Notes under the pieces: model-generated
The model's input: only the letters and a program-made list of their open reading frames with translations
The model's database searches: none
What the model was told of the DNA's origin: nothing
NCBI RefSeq assembly: GCF_000973625.1
Contig: NZ_CP007501.1
Coordinates: 682,001 to 746,000, forward strand
DNA: 64,000 nt
From: Polynucleobacter duraquae
GTDB lineage: Bacteria > Pseudomonadota > Gammaproteobacteria > Burkholderiales > Burkholderiaceae
Direction: 5' to 3'
Made by a program: the position numbers and the translations under genes
Shown here: positions 6,039 through 15,826 of the stretch, in pieces
How positions within the stretch are numbered: the stretch's first letter is position 1
Layout of the letters: every line of letters starts with the position of its first letter

Positions 6039-8933
6039 ATGAACGCACCAGTAAATCCTAAAGAGCTTGAATTGCAAACCGTTGAGTTCAAGCTTGACGG
6101 CAAAACCATCGTTTCTTACGAAGGTGAGACTATTCTCAAGGCTGCTAAGCGCCACGGGATCGATATTCCTCATTTGTGTTTTAAAGATGGTTACCGCGCT
6201 GATGGTAATTGCCGTGCTTGCGTAGTAGAAATTAATGGTGAGCGTACTTTGGCGCCCAGTTGCTGCCGTAGCGCAACTCCAGGCATGGATGTTAAAGCCA
6301 ATAGCGAGCGTGCACTAAAGAGTCAAAAGCTAGTGCTCGAGATGTTGTTATCAGACATGCCTGATGAGGGATTTAAGTGGGTTGGTGATAGTAAAGAAGA
6401 AGAGCAAAAAAATCAACACGGTGAATTGAGCACTTGGGCAGCACGCTTAGATGTTACGGTTCGCCCAGAGCTCAAAGCATTACGTCGTGAAAAAGTCAGT
6501 CATGATGTATCTCACCCAGCCATGGCAGTGAATCTAGATGCCTGCATTCAATGTAATCGTTGTGTGCGCGCTTGTCGTGAAGAGCAGGTCAATGATGTGA
6601 TCGGCTATGCAATGCGCGGTTCTCATAGCGAGATTGTGTTCGATCTAAATGACCCCATGGGTGATAGCACATGCGTTGCTTGTGGTGAGTGCGTACAAGC
6701 ATGCCCAACAGGTGCATTAATGCCTAAAGGTTTAATTGGCTCGCAAACGGTTGACCGTAAGGTAGATTCAGTTTGTCCTTTCTGCGGTGTAGGTTGCCAA
6801 ATTACTTACAACGTGAAAGATGAAAAGATTGTTAGCGTAGAAGGTCGTGATGGCCCGGCCAATCACAATCGTCTTTGCGTGAAGGGTCGCTTTGGTATGG
6901 ATTACATCCATAATCCACAGCGCTTAACTAAGCCGCTAATTCGTAAAGCGGGCGTTGCTAAAGATGAAACTTTATTAGAAGGTAAGCAAGACTGGTCCGA
7001 TATCTTCCGTGAAGCTACTTGGGAAGAGGCTTTGGAACTTGCTGGTGGTGGCCTCAAAAAGCTAAAAGATCAATACGGTAACAAGGTGCTTGCAGGCTTT
7101 GGCTCTGCAAAAGGCAGCAATGAAGAGGCTTACTTATTCCAAAAACTGGTACGCACCGGTTTTGGTAGTAATAACGTTGACCATTGCACACGCCTTTGCC
7201 ATGCATCTTCTGTAGCTGCGTTGCTCGAGGGTGTTGGTTCTGGTGCCGTTAGTAACCAAGTCAACGATGTTGAGCACTCAAGTCTTATTTTCTTAATTGG
7301 TTCAAATCCAACAGCAAATCATCCCGTTGCTGCTACCTGGTTTAAGAATGCCGCTAAACGAGGCGCCAAAATTGTCTTGTGTGATCCACGTGCAACTGAA
7401 ATCAGTAAGCATGCCTGGCGTACGATGCAGTTCAAGCCAGATACGGATGTGGCGATGCTCAATGCCATGATCTACACAGTCATTGAAGAGGGCTTAGTTG
7501 ATAAAGACTTTGTTGAGAACCGCTCCAATAATTTTGAAGCTCTTAAGGAAAATATTAAGGGTTATAGCCCAGAAGCAATGGCACCCATCTGCGGTATTCC
7601 AGCAGAAACCTTGCGTGAAGTAGCTAGAGAATTTGCTACTACTAAATCTGCCATGATTTTGTGGGGAATGGGTATTAGTCAGCACGTTCATGGTACTGAT
7701 AACGCCCGTTGCTTAATTGCTTTAGTTAGTATTACTGGCCAAATTGGTAAGCCTGGTTCTGGTTTGCATCCACTGCGCGGACAAAATAACGTGCAGGGTG
7801 CAAGTGATGCTGGATTAATCCCGATGATGTTCCCGAACTACCAACGCGTAGACAATCCCGAAGCGCATGCCTGGTTTGAGAAATTTTGGGATACCCCATT
7901 AGATAAGAAGCCCGGTTACACCGTAGTGGAGATCATGCACAAGATCACTGCGCCCGATAGTGATCCAGACAAGATTCGTGGCATGTATGTTGAGGGTGAA
8001 AATCCTGCGATGAGTGATCCCGACTTGAATCATGCCCGCCATGCTTTAGCTTCTTTGGATCTATTGGTCGTGCAAGATATTTTTATGACCGAGACTGCAC
8101 TCCTAGCGGATGTGGTGTTACCAGCAAGTGCATGGCCTGAGAAGGTTGGTACTGCTAGCAATACTGATCGTATGGTGCAGATGGGCAAGAAAGCCATTAA
8201 CCCTCCGGGGGACGCAAAGCCTGATTTATGGATTATTCAGCAAATTGCTAAACGCATGGGTCTGAACTGGAACTACCAAGGTGCTGACGACGGTGTTGCA
8301 GAAGTGTATGACGAGATGCGTCAAGCAATGCATGCAGCCATTAACGGTATCACTTGGGAGCGTTTAGAAAAAGAGTCTAGCGTGACTTACCCATGCTTAT
8401 CCGCTGAAGATCCGGGTCGCCCCATTGTGTTTGATGACAAGTTTGATACTAAAGATGGCAGAGTGAAGTTAGTGCCAGCCGATATCATTCCCGCGAATGA
8501 GCGCCCAGATGCGGAGTATCCATTTGTATTGATTACAGGTCGTCAGCTAGAGCATTGGCATACCGGTAGCATGACGCGCCGTGCAACTGTCTTAGATGCG
8601 ATTGAGCCAATGGCTACCGTATCAATGCACGGTGAAGATATGACCCAGTTAGGTGTATCTGCTGGTGATGTCATTACGGTTCAGTCTCGTCGTGGGGAGG
8701 TCGCTATCCACGTTCGACGAGATGACGGAACTCCCCGTGGCGTGATCTTTATTCCGTTTGCATACTATGAGGCTGCAGCCAACCTCATTACCAACTCAGC
8801 CTTAGATCCATTTGGCAAGATTCCTGAGTTTAAGTACTGCGCGGTCAAACTTGCTAGAGGTGGTCAGGCTGCCCCAGTGATGGGTTATGGAACGAATGAC
8901 CCTAGTAGGAAGCAAGCTGTAGTTACCTGCTAA
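6039..8933 (+). CDS. fdsA: NAD-dependent formate dehydrogenase, molybdenum alpha subunit
   Basis: 964 residues. The N-terminus is a NuoG-like [2Fe-2S] domain (C47, C58, C61, C75/C76), then two ferredoxin-type [4Fe-4S] sites (C169/172/175/179 and C212/215/218/222), then the molybdopterin oxidoreductase domain opening with CPFCGVGC (C246, C249, C253, C280). The active-site segment DHCTRLCHASSV at about 381-392 contains C387 followed by His, the expected Mo ligand and proton acceptor of formate dehydrogenases. It oxidises formate to CO2 and feeds the fused diaphorase subunit encoded just upstream. No fdsC/fdhD or fdsD lies downstream, where an inverted repeat ends the operon; sulfuration of the cofactor must be encoded elsewhere. 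Confidence 0.95.
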   Translation: MNAPVNPKELELQTVEFKLDGKTIVSYEGETILKAAKRHGIDIPHLCFKDGYRADGNCRACVVEINGERTLAPSCCRSATPGMDVKANSERALKSQKLVLEMLLSDMPDEGFKWVGDSKEEEQKNQHGELSTWAARLDVTVRPELKALRREKVSHDVSHPAMAVNLDACIQCNRCVRACREEQVNDVIGYAMRGSHSEIVFDLNDPMGDSTCVACGECVQACPTGALMPKGLIGSQTVDRKVDSVCPFCGVGCQITYNVKDEKIVSVEGRDGPANHNRLCVKGRFGMDYIHNPQRLTKPLIRKAGVAKDETLLEGKQDWSDIFREATWEEALELAGGGLKKLKDQYGNKVLAGFGSAKGSNEEAYLFQKLVRTGFGSNNVDHCTRLCHASSVAALLEGVGSGAVSNQVNDVEHSSLIFLIGSNPTANHPVAATWFKNAAKRGAKIVLCDPRATEISKHAWRTMQFKPDTDVAMLNAMIYTVIEEGLVDKDFVENRSNNFEALKENIKGYSPEAMAPICGIPAETLREVAREFATTKSAMILWGMGISQHVHGTDNARCLIALVSITGQIGKPGSGLHPLRGQNNVQGASDAGLIPMMFPNYQRVDNPEAHAWFEKFWDTPLDKKPGYTVVEIMHKITAPDSDPDKIRGMYVEGENPAMSDPDLNHARHALASLDLLVVQDIFMTETALLADVVLPASAWPEKVGTASNTDRMVQMGKKAINPPGDAKPDLWIIQQIAKRMGLNWNYQGADDGVAEVYDEMRQAMHAAINGITWERLEKESSVTYPCLSAEDPGRPIVFDDKFDTKDGRVKLVPADIIPANERPDAEYPFVLITGRQLEHWHTGSMTRRATVLDAIEPMATVSMHGEDMTQLGVSAGDVITVQSRRGEVAIHVRRDDGTPRGVIFIPFAYYEAAANLITNSALDPFGKIPEFKYCAVKLARGGQAAPVMGYGTNDPSRKQAVVTC

Positions 8934-8942
8934 GCTATTTTG

Positions 8943-8982
8943 AAAACAACAAAGCCCCTTTTATCAGGGGCTTTGTTGTTTT
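8943..8982. terminator. Strong bidirectional terminator after fdsA
   Basis: A 16-base perfect stem: AAAACAACAAAGCCCC (8943-8958) and its complement (8967-8982), loop TTTTATCA. A-rich and T-rich ends allow function on either strand. Confidence 0.92.
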
Positions 8983-9028
8983 CAGTCTCTTAAAATATAT
9001 CTTTAGTGATTGCCCTTTAGAATCAATC

Positions 9029-10690
9029 ATGGCTAGTTCAAAATCCCAAACCCCGCCAACCGACTCCAAAGCAGAATTGCCTGTCCTGATCATTGGAGCG
9101 GGTTTAGCAGGCCTGACTGTAGCTCTGCATATGGCAGAGACGCAACCAGTCATTGTGATGGCCAAGCGCGGTCTGGGTGAGGCTGCAACCGCCTGGGCTC
9201 AAGGCGGCATCGTTGGAGTGGTTGATAAAGTACATGACAGTGTTGATTCTCATGTTGCCGATACTTTAGATGCTGGCGCAGGACTCGTAGTGGAGTCCAC
9301 TGCTCGATACATCGCTGAAGAAAGTGCTGAAGCGATTCGTTGGCTTGTTGAGCAGGGCGTTCCGTTTACCGCCGATGAGACTGGCCCTATGGGCTTGCAT
9401 CTGACTCGTGAAGGTGGTCACAGTCAGCGTCGTATCGCACACGTTGCGGACGCTACTGGTAAGGCCATTCATGAGGTGTTGTTAGATAAAGCGCGAGCTC
9501 ATAAAAATATTCAATTACTAGAGCACTGGATTGCTTTAGATCTGATTACCAATCGTCACTTAGATGCGAAGACACAACGCACTAAGCCGAATCGCTGTTA
9601 TGGGGTATATGCCCTTGATATTAACAATAATCGTGTCGAAACGATTGAAGCTAAGTCAGTTGTATTAGCTACCGGTGGTGTTGGCAAGGTATATAAATAC
9701 ACCAGTAACCCCGATACCGCCACAGGAGATGGTATTGCCATGGCTTGGCGTGCAGGCTGCCGCGTCGGTAATATGGAATTTATTCAGTTCCACCCAACGT
9801 GTCTGTATCACCCCAGTGATAGAACTTTTTTAATTACTGAGGCGATGCGTGGTGAAGGTGGTCTACTCAAGCTACCCAATGGCACTCGCTTTATGCCCGA
9901 GCATGACGAGCGTCATGAGCTAGCGCCACGTGATATTGTGGCTAGAGCAATCGACTTTGAAATGAAAAAGCATGGTCTCGATTACGTGCATCTCGATGCC
10001 ACTCATTTAGGTGCAGCTTTTATTCAAGAGCATTTCCCAATGATCTATGCGCGCTGCATGAGTTTGGGACTAGATATTACTAAAGAGTCAATACCTGTAG
10101 TACCAGCAGCGCACTATACCTGCGGTGGTGTTGTTACTGATCTTAAAGGGCGCACTGATTTGCCTGGTCTATATGCGGTAGGCGAAGCTACTTATACAGG
10201 CTTGCATGGCGCCAATCGTTTGGCAAGCAATTCATTATTGGAGTGCATCGTTATTGGTAAATCTGCTGCTGCAGATATCTCCGCTATGAAAACACCAGCA
10301 ATGCCCAATTTACCTTTATGGGACGAGAGTCAGGTTGAGGATGCAGATGAACAAGTGGTGATTGCTCATAACTGGGATGAGTTACGCTCATTGATGTGGA
10401 ATTACGTCGGTATTGTGAGAACCAATCGAAGACTAGAGCGTGCATTACACCGCATCAAACTCCTCAGATATGAAGTGCAAGAGTATTACGCAAACTTTAA
10501 AGTGACGCGAGATCTAATTGAGCTGCGTAACTTACTTGAGTGTGCTGAGTTGATTGTGAGATCAGCGCTCATGCGCCGAGAGAGTAGGGGGCTACATTAC
10601 AGCCGCGACTACCCAGGCACTTGGGCAGTTTCTTATCCAACAATCTTAACCCCGCAGGCTGAGGGTAATTCTGAAGGCTCTGAAACCTAG
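9029..10690 (+). CDS. nadB: L-aspartate oxidase
   Basis: 553 residues; FAD-dependent oxidation of L-aspartate to iminoaspartate, the first step of de novo NAD synthesis. The FAD-binding GAGLAGL motif is at about 23-29, followed by AATAWAQGGIVGVV, the active-site region THLTREGGHS-like HLTREGGHSQRRIAH, MEFIQFHPTCLY, and PAAHYTCGGV. Length fits the family. The gene converges on nadC (10 bases between stops), whose product acts two steps later. No Shine-Dalgarno sequence precedes the ATG; instead TAGAAT (9018-9023) ends five bases before it, so a leaderless transcript is possible. Confidence 0.96.
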   Translation: MASSKSQTPPTDSKAELPVLIIGAGLAGLTVALHMAETQPVIVMAKRGLGEAATAWAQGGIVGVVDKVHDSVDSHVADTLDAGAGLVVESTARYIAEESAEAIRWLVEQGVPFTADETGPMGLHLTREGGHSQRRIAHVADATGKAIHEVLLDKARAHKNIQLLEHWIALDLITNRHLDAKTQRTKPNRCYGVYALDINNNRVETIEAKSVVLATGGVGKVYKYTSNPDTATGDGIAMAWRAGCRVGNMEFIQFHPTCLYHPSDRTFLITEAMRGEGGLLKLPNGTRFMPEHDERHELAPRDIVARAIDFEMKKHGLDYVHLDATHLGAAFIQEHFPMIYARCMSLGLDITKESIPVVPAAHYTCGGVVTDLKGRTDLPGLYAVGEATYTGLHGANRLASNSLLECIVIGKSAAADISAMKTPAMPNLPLWDESQVEDADEQVVIAHNWDELRSLMWNYVGIVRTNRRLERALHRIKLLRYEVQEYYANFKVTRDLIELRNLLECAELIVRSALMRRESRGLHYSRDYPGTWAVSYPTILTPQAEGNSEGSET

Positions 10691-10700
10691 AAATTACTAG

Positions 10701-11558
10701 CTATGTAGATATTCTCAACGAGAAATCCACCGCCTTAATATCTTTAGTCAGCTTACCAAGGGAGATGCGATCAACACCTGTAGCAGCAATGGCACGCATC
10801 TGATCTAAGTCGATACCACCAGAGGCCTCCAATAAGGCGCGACCATTGGTAAAGGTAACCGCTTCTTTCATTTGCTCGGTAGTAAAGTTATCAATCAAGA
10901 TGCTTTGTGCCCCAGCATCCAATGCCTCTTTCAATTCAGTAAAGTTTTCCACTTCAATCTGAATGTCCACCCCAGAATTTAAAGCCTGTGCAGCTTTTAC
11001 TGCAGCAGCAACGCCTCCTGCTGCAGCAATATGATTTTCTTTAATTAAGATGCCATGCCAAAGTGCAAGACGTTGATTTTGACCACCGCCAACACGTACT
11101 GCATACTTCTGTGCCTGACGTAAGCCCGGAATGGTTTTGCGTGTATCGAGGACAGCGCAACCCTTTGGATTTGGGCTGACGCCTGCGATGGCATCAACGT
11201 ATTGACGAGCAATACTAGCCGTCCACGATAGTGTTTGTAAGAAGTTAATACAGGGACGCTCAGCAGAGAGTAGGGCTCGAGAGTTTGCTTCAATATCGCA
11301 AACTTTGGTATCGGGCTTCATCAAGTCGCCCTCTAGGTAGTACCACGTCACCTTTGCTGCAGGATCTAATTTCTTGAGAGTACCCTCAAACCAATCTACC
11401 CCACACAGAACAGCTTCTTGACGAACGATCAGTTGTGCATGCACGGGTTTGCTGGGAACTAGTTGCGCTGTCCAATCGCACTTGCCAATATCCTCCATCA
11501 GCGCATCAGCGATATTACGTTGGCGTGCCTGCTCTAAGGTTTCGTTGTAATCAAACAT
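10701..11558 (-). CDS. nadC: Nicotinate-nucleotide pyrophosphorylase (carboxylating), quinolinate phosphoribosyltransferase
   Basis: 285 residues. It converts quinolinate and PRPP to nicotinate mononucleotide, CO2 and PPi. Family motifs include LDTRKTIPGLRQAQKYAVRVGGGQNQR (substrate-binding Arg/Lys), LIKENHI, and the C-terminal EASGGI and GVDRISLGKLT. It lies 23 bases downstream of nadA in the same orientation, so nadA-nadC form an operon that supplies and consumes quinolinate. Confidence 0.96.
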   Translation of the reverse strand: MFDYNETLEQARQRNIADALMEDIGKCDWTAQLVPSKPVHAQLIVRQEAVLCGVDWFEGTLKKLDPAAKVTWYYLEGDLMKPDTKVCDIEANSRALLSAERPCINFLQTLSWTASIARQYVDAIAGVSPNPKGCAVLDTRKTIPGLRQAQKYAVRVGGGQNQRLALWHGILIKENHIAAAGGVAAAVKAAQALNSGVDIQIEVENFTELKEALDAGAQSILIDNFTTEQMKEAVTFTNGRALLEASGGIDLDQMRAIAATGVDRISLGKLTKDIKAVDFSLRIST

Positions 11559-11581
11559 AGGTATGCAGTCAAAAATTTGAA

Positions 11582-12709
11582 TTAAGCGACGCCAATATTT
11601 TTCACAAAGCCATGTTGAGCCTTGGCCAGAAGATCGGGATGATTTTGTGTGAAATCTAACATTCGCTCGATGCAGCCCAATGCTTTGATTCGAACATCTT
11701 CTTTGATAAAAATTTCACCAGAGGCGTTCTCAAGGCAATTCAGAATACCTTGCAAGCCATTCATGGCCATCCAAGGGCAATGAGCGCAACTCTTGCAGGT
11801 GGCACTATCACCAGCAGTAGGGGCCTCGATCAACACTTTATTTGGGGCCAATTGGCGCATACGATGCAAGATACCATTATCAGTGGCCACGATATATTCA
11901 GTAGCAGAGCCTTCAACGACGGCTTTAATCATGGCAGATGTGGAACCAACGACATCTGCTAAATCTACAACTGCTTGTGGAGACTCGGGGTGAACTAGAA
12001 CCATGGCGTTAGGATGTGCTGCCATTAACATTTCTAATTCAACCGCTTTAAATTCATCATGAACAATGCACGCACCATTCCATAACAACATATCTGCGCC
12101 AGTCTGCTCTTGAATATAGCGACCTAAGTGACGATCAGGTGCCCACAAGATTTTTTTACCCTCAACTTTGATTTGATGAATAATGGCTAAAGCGCAAGAG
12201 CTAGTTACCATCCAATCGGCTTGTGCTTTTACGGCAGCACTTGTATTGGCATAGACAACCACTGTGCGATCCGGATGCAGGGCTCTAAATGCAGCAAAGT
12301 CAGCAGCATCACAGCCCAAGTCTAGAGAGCAACTTGCTTCTAGGTCTGGCATGAAGACGCGCTTTTCTGGGCTCAAAATTTTGGCAGATTCACCCATAAA
12401 GCGCACGCCAGCAACAATCAAATTCTTGGCAGAGTGATTCTTACCAAAGCGGGCCATCTCTAGAGAGTCGGCTACGTAACCACTAGTCTCCATCGCTAAA
12501 TCCTGAATATCTCCATCTACATAGTAGTGGGCCACCAAGGCAGCATCTTTCTCAATTAGTAGTTGCTTAATGCGAGCAATAACAGCCGCCTTCTCAGTGC
12601 CATGAAGTTGGGGAGGTGTTTTGGCCCAAGCTTGAGCGGTGCAGGTACCTCCGGCAGCATTCTGCTGAGGGTAATCGTAGGCTATAGGAGTGCTAACAAT
12701 TGAAGTCAT
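11582..12709 (-). CDS. nadA: Quinolinate synthase A
   Basis: 375 residues; [4Fe-4S] enzyme condensing iminoaspartate with dihydroxyacetone phosphate to quinolinate. Conserved elements are [13 protein letters not shown], the cysteine in [45 protein letters not shown] and LGCIERML. The cluster ligands are three cysteines, one in each of the first, fourth and fifth of the cysteine-bearing motifs. It is first gene of nadA-nadC. The ATG at 12709 lacks a clear ribosome site; TAAAAT (12715-12720 on the reverse strand) lies five bases before it. Confidence 0.96.
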   Translation of the reverse strand: MTSIVSTPIAYDYPQQNAAGGTCTAQAWAKTPPQLHGTEKAAVIARIKQLLIEKDAALVAHYYVDGDIQDLAMETSGYVADSLEMARFGKNHSAKNLIVAGVRFMGESAKILSPEKRVFMPDLEASCSLDLGCDAADFAAFRALHPDRTVVVYANTSAAVKAQADWMVTSSCALAIIHQIKVEGKKILWAPDRHLGRYIQEQTGADMLLWNGACIVHDEFKAVELEMLMAAHPNAMVLVHPESPQAVVDLADVVGSTSAMIKAVVEGSATEYIVATDNGILHRMRQLAPNKVLIEAPTAGDSATCKSCAHCPWMAMNGLQGILNCLENASGEIFIKEDVRIKALGCIERMLDFTQNHPDLLAKAQHGFVKNIGVA

Positions 12710-12759
12710 GAGTAATTTTATCTCTATTACGCTAGCTGGTGACAGCCGACCTCAATTAC

Positions 12760-14145
12760 TTAAAACGGTAACTTTGCTTCCGGCTTTACAGCCAACAGCA
12801 CCGCCTTAAACTCCGCCTGTATACGCTGGATAGCCTCTTTACTATCAGCCTCGAAGCGCATCACCACAACTGGTGTTGTATTAGAGGGTCGGGCCAGACC
12901 AAAGCCATCGGCGTATTCCACTCGCACGCCATCAATCGTATTGATTGATTCTGAGCTTGGGAACTTCGCATTGGCTTTAATGGTTTCAAGCAGTGCGAAT
13001 GGCTCACCTTCAGCGCAAGCGAGTTGCAATTCTGGTGTGCAGATGGCATTAGGTAAGTTATTGAGGGTATCGCTAGGATTTTTTTCTTTACTGAGAATCT
13101 CTAGTAAGCGAGCGCCGGTATAAAGTCCATCATCAAATCCAAACCAACGATCCTTAAAGAAGATGTGACCGCTCATCTCACCAGCTAGTGGAGCACCTGT
13201 TTCTTTGAGCTTAGCTTTTACCAAAGAGTGGCCAGTTTTCCACATGATCGGCTCGCCACCATGCTCCTTAACGTAAGAGGCTAAATTGCGAGTGCACTTC
13301 ACATCGTAAATAATTTGACCGCCAGGATTGCGAGAGAGAACATCTTTAGCAAAGAGCATCATTTGACGATCAGGAAAAATCACCTGACCATCTTTAGTGA
13401 CCACACCCAAACGATCGGCATCACCATCGAAGGCGAGACCCAGTTCATTATCGGTAGTCTGGAGGTTCTTGATGAGATCTTGTAGATTCTCAATATGGGC
13501 TGGATCTGGATGGTGATTGGGAAAATGCCCATCAACTTCGCAGAACAACTCTTGAACTTCGCAACCTAAAGCTCTGAAAAGCTTGCCAGCAAAAGCGCCA
13601 CCAACACCATTGCCACAATCCACCGCAATCTTTATGGGGCGAGCCAGCTTCACATCGCCGACGATATAGTTGAGATACATCGGGAAAATATCAAAGCTAC
13701 TTCGATTCCCTTGACCGGTGATAAATTTCTTAGCTTCAATGCGTTTACGTAAGTCCTGAATCTTTTCACCATAAATCGCCGCAGTACCCAAGACCATTTT
13801 GAAGCCGTTATAATTCGGGGGATTATGGCTTCCGGTAATCATGATCCCGGATTTCGGTGTTTTGCCATTGATGGTGTGATTAGCAGCAAAGTACACCATT
13901 GGAGTAGCCACCATACCTAAATCGATCACATTAATACCGGTGGAGAGTAGGCCTTCTGTTAACGCTTCAATCAAACTAGGGCCAGATAGGCGGCCATCGC
14001 GACCAATGACGATATCTGTCTCACCAAGCTCACGCATTTCAGTGCCAAAGGCTTGACCAATAAGTTTGGCGATAGAAGGATCTAAAGTCTCATCAATAAT
14101 GCCGCGGATGTCATAGGCTTTAAAAATAGATGGAGACAATTGCAT
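12760..14145 (-). CDS. manB: Phosphomannomutase / phosphoglucomutase
   Basis: 461 residues from the ATG at 14145 (MQLSPSIFKAYDIRG). A GTG at 14175 would add ten residues, but the ATG has GAAAG seven to eight bases upstream and gives the usual length of AlgC-type enzymes. The phosphoserine loop ITGSHNPPNYNGFK, the metal site DGDADR, the sugar-recognition GEMSGH and the phosphate-binding RPSNTTP motifs are all present. It interconverts hexose 1- and 6-phosphates, supplying GDP-mannose or UDP-glucose synthesis for surface glycans. It lies downstream of pgi, so fructose-6-phosphate handling is grouped in one operon. Confidence 0.92.
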   Translation of the reverse strand: MQLSPSIFKAYDIRGIIDETLDPSIAKLIGQAFGTEMRELGETDIVIGRDGRLSGPSLIEALTEGLLSTGINVIDLGMVATPMVYFAANHTINGKTPKSGIMITGSHNPPNYNGFKMVLGTAAIYGEKIQDLRKRIEAKKFITGQGNRSSFDIFPMYLNYIVGDVKLARPIKIAVDCGNGVGGAFAGKLFRALGCEVQELFCEVDGHFPNHHPDPAHIENLQDLIKNLQTTDNELGLAFDGDADRLGVVTKDGQVIFPDRQMMLFAKDVLSRNPGGQIIYDVKCTRNLASYVKEHGGEPIMWKTGHSLVKAKLKETGAPLAGEMSGHIFFKDRWFGFDDGLYTGARLLEILSKEKNPSDTLNNLPNAICTPELQLACAEGEPFALLETIKANAKFPSSESINTIDGVRVEYADGFGLARPSNTTPVVVMRFEADSKEAIQRIQAEFKAVLLAVKPEAKLPF

Positions 14146-14190
14146 TGCAGATCTTTCAATAAAGATACCCAGCACTTGCTTGGGCGATAA

Positions 14191-15687
14191 CTAGTTATTT
14201 GAATTTAATAAATTAATACGAGCGGCAGTCACGGCATCAATATCTGCACTAGCGGTAATATCCTTCTGATGACTTGCGAGTGCCTTCTCAATCGGCTTTG
14301 CTAATACTTTGCCGTACTCCACACCTGGCTGGTCAAAGCTATTGATATTCCACAAGGCACCTAATGTTGCAGTGCGATTTTCATACAAAGCAAGTAAGGC
14401 GCCAAGATAAAACGCATTGAGCTTGGGCAGCAATAAGAGGTTGCTAGGACGCTTACCTGGATAAATATCATTTGGATTTGCAGCAGTCTTGCCATTGGCT
14501 AGTGCTTGCGCCTGCGCCAAGCAATTGGATAGCAGAATGCGATGGTGCGCAACAGCCTCAGGTCGATCACTCATCGGTTCAAGCACGGCAATGAAATCAA
14601 TCGGAATGATTTCGGTACCTTGGTGAAAGAGTTGAAAATAAGAGTGCTGCGCATTACTGCCTGCACTACCAAAGACTACTGGAGAAGAATGCTTCACTGG
14701 CTTGCCATCTCGATCTACGCTCTTACCATTGCTTTCCATATCGAGCTGTTGCAACCACTTCGGAAACCAATCTAAAGCATCCGCATAGGGGATGGCGGCA
14801 TAAGCCTTAATGTCATGCTTCTCTTGCTGGTGCAGCAAAGCGAGTGCCATGATGACTGGTAGATTTTCTTCAAGGGGCGCATTCTTAAAATGCAAGTCCA
14901 TGGCTTCGGCACCAGCTAAAAACTGTTTGAATGTTTCAAAGTCATATTGCAGGGCAATCGGCATACCTACAGCCGACCATACTGAGTAGCGACCACCAAC
15001 CCAATCCCAGAAGGGAAATATATTATTTTCGTTTACGCCAAAGTCTTTGGCGGCAGTGAGGTTAGCAGTGACTGCATACAAAGAATCAGTAACTTGGCTG
15101 GCAGAACAACCGCTGTCTTTAAGCCAGGCAACAACGGCTTTAGCATTCATGGAAGTTTCAAGTGTCGTGAATGACTTTGAGACCACGATCACGCGAGTAC
15201 TGTGAGCTTGGGCACGTGCCAAGATGCGCGCCAACTCAGCAGTATCAATATTGGCCAAGAAATGCATTCGCATGCCACGGCTTTCAATACCAGGAACATG
15301 GGCTAAAGCTTCAATCGCTAAGCGAGGACCAAAGTCTGATCCACCAATACCAATATGAATGACATCAGTAACGCCAATCCATTTATTGCAGAGCGCATCA
15401 ATCCGATGCCAAACCTCAGAAACGGCGGGCATTACATCTTTACCATCGATCATGACTGGCGTTTTACTTAAGTTACGGAGCGCAGAGTGAAGGGCGGGGC
15501 GATCTTCACTATTGTTAATGTGCTTGCCCGCAAACATATCTGCAATAAATTGCTCTAGATGACCTTGGCGAGCAGAAGCAAAGAGCTTTTTCCAGTTAAC
15601 TGCATCAATTCCTTGATAGGCGGTATCGAGCACCATATTAAGGGCAGAGTGGGTACTTTGGTTAGCTAATTGGACTTGCTCAGACAT
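14191..15687 (-). CDS. pgi: Glucose-6-phosphate isomerase
   Basis: 498 residues; reversible conversion of glucose 6-phosphate and fructose 6-phosphate. Signature segments are IGIGGSDFGPRLA, VVSKSFTTLETSMNA, WDWVGGRYSVWSAVG, the catalytic region FGSAGSNAQHSYFQLFHQGTE (Glu/His region), and NSFDQPGVEYGK. It is shorter than the approx. 550-residue enterobacterial enzyme, which is normal for Burkholderiales. The start lacks a Shine-Dalgarno site; TAAAAT at 15694-15699 (reverse strand) lies six bases upstream. It is probably first in an operon with the phosphomannomutase. Confidence 0.95.
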   Translation of the reverse strand: MSEQVQLANQSTHSALNMVLDTAYQGIDAVNWKKLFASARQGHLEQFIADMFAGKHINNSEDRPALHSALRNLSKTPVMIDGKDVMPAVSEVWHRIDALCNKWIGVTDVIHIGIGGSDFGPRLAIEALAHVPGIESRGMRMHFLANIDTAELARILARAQAHSTRVIVVSKSFTTLETSMNAKAVVAWLKDSGCSASQVTDSLYAVTANLTAAKDFGVNENNIFPFWDWVGGRYSVWSAVGMPIALQYDFETFKQFLAGAEAMDLHFKNAPLEENLPVIMALALLHQQEKHDIKAYAAIPYADALDWFPKWLQQLDMESNGKSVDRDGKPVKHSSPVVFGSAGSNAQHSYFQLFHQGTEIIPIDFIAVLEPMSDRPEAVAHHRILLSNCLAQAQALANGKTAANPNDIYPGKRPSNLLLLPKLNAFYLGALLALYENRTATLGALWNINSFDQPGVEYGKVLAKPIEKALASHQKDITASADIDAVTAARINLLNSNN

Positions 15688-15826
15688 GACTGGATTTTAT
15701 CAATAAGGACATCAAAATCCCCCTAAAACGCTGAAAATGTTACGATTTGATCAATATAAGTGCTTTAGCTTAGCTAAAAGTCATTACAAAATTGAGGCAT
15801 ATCTGAAATCAGGTCAGGAATAGCGG

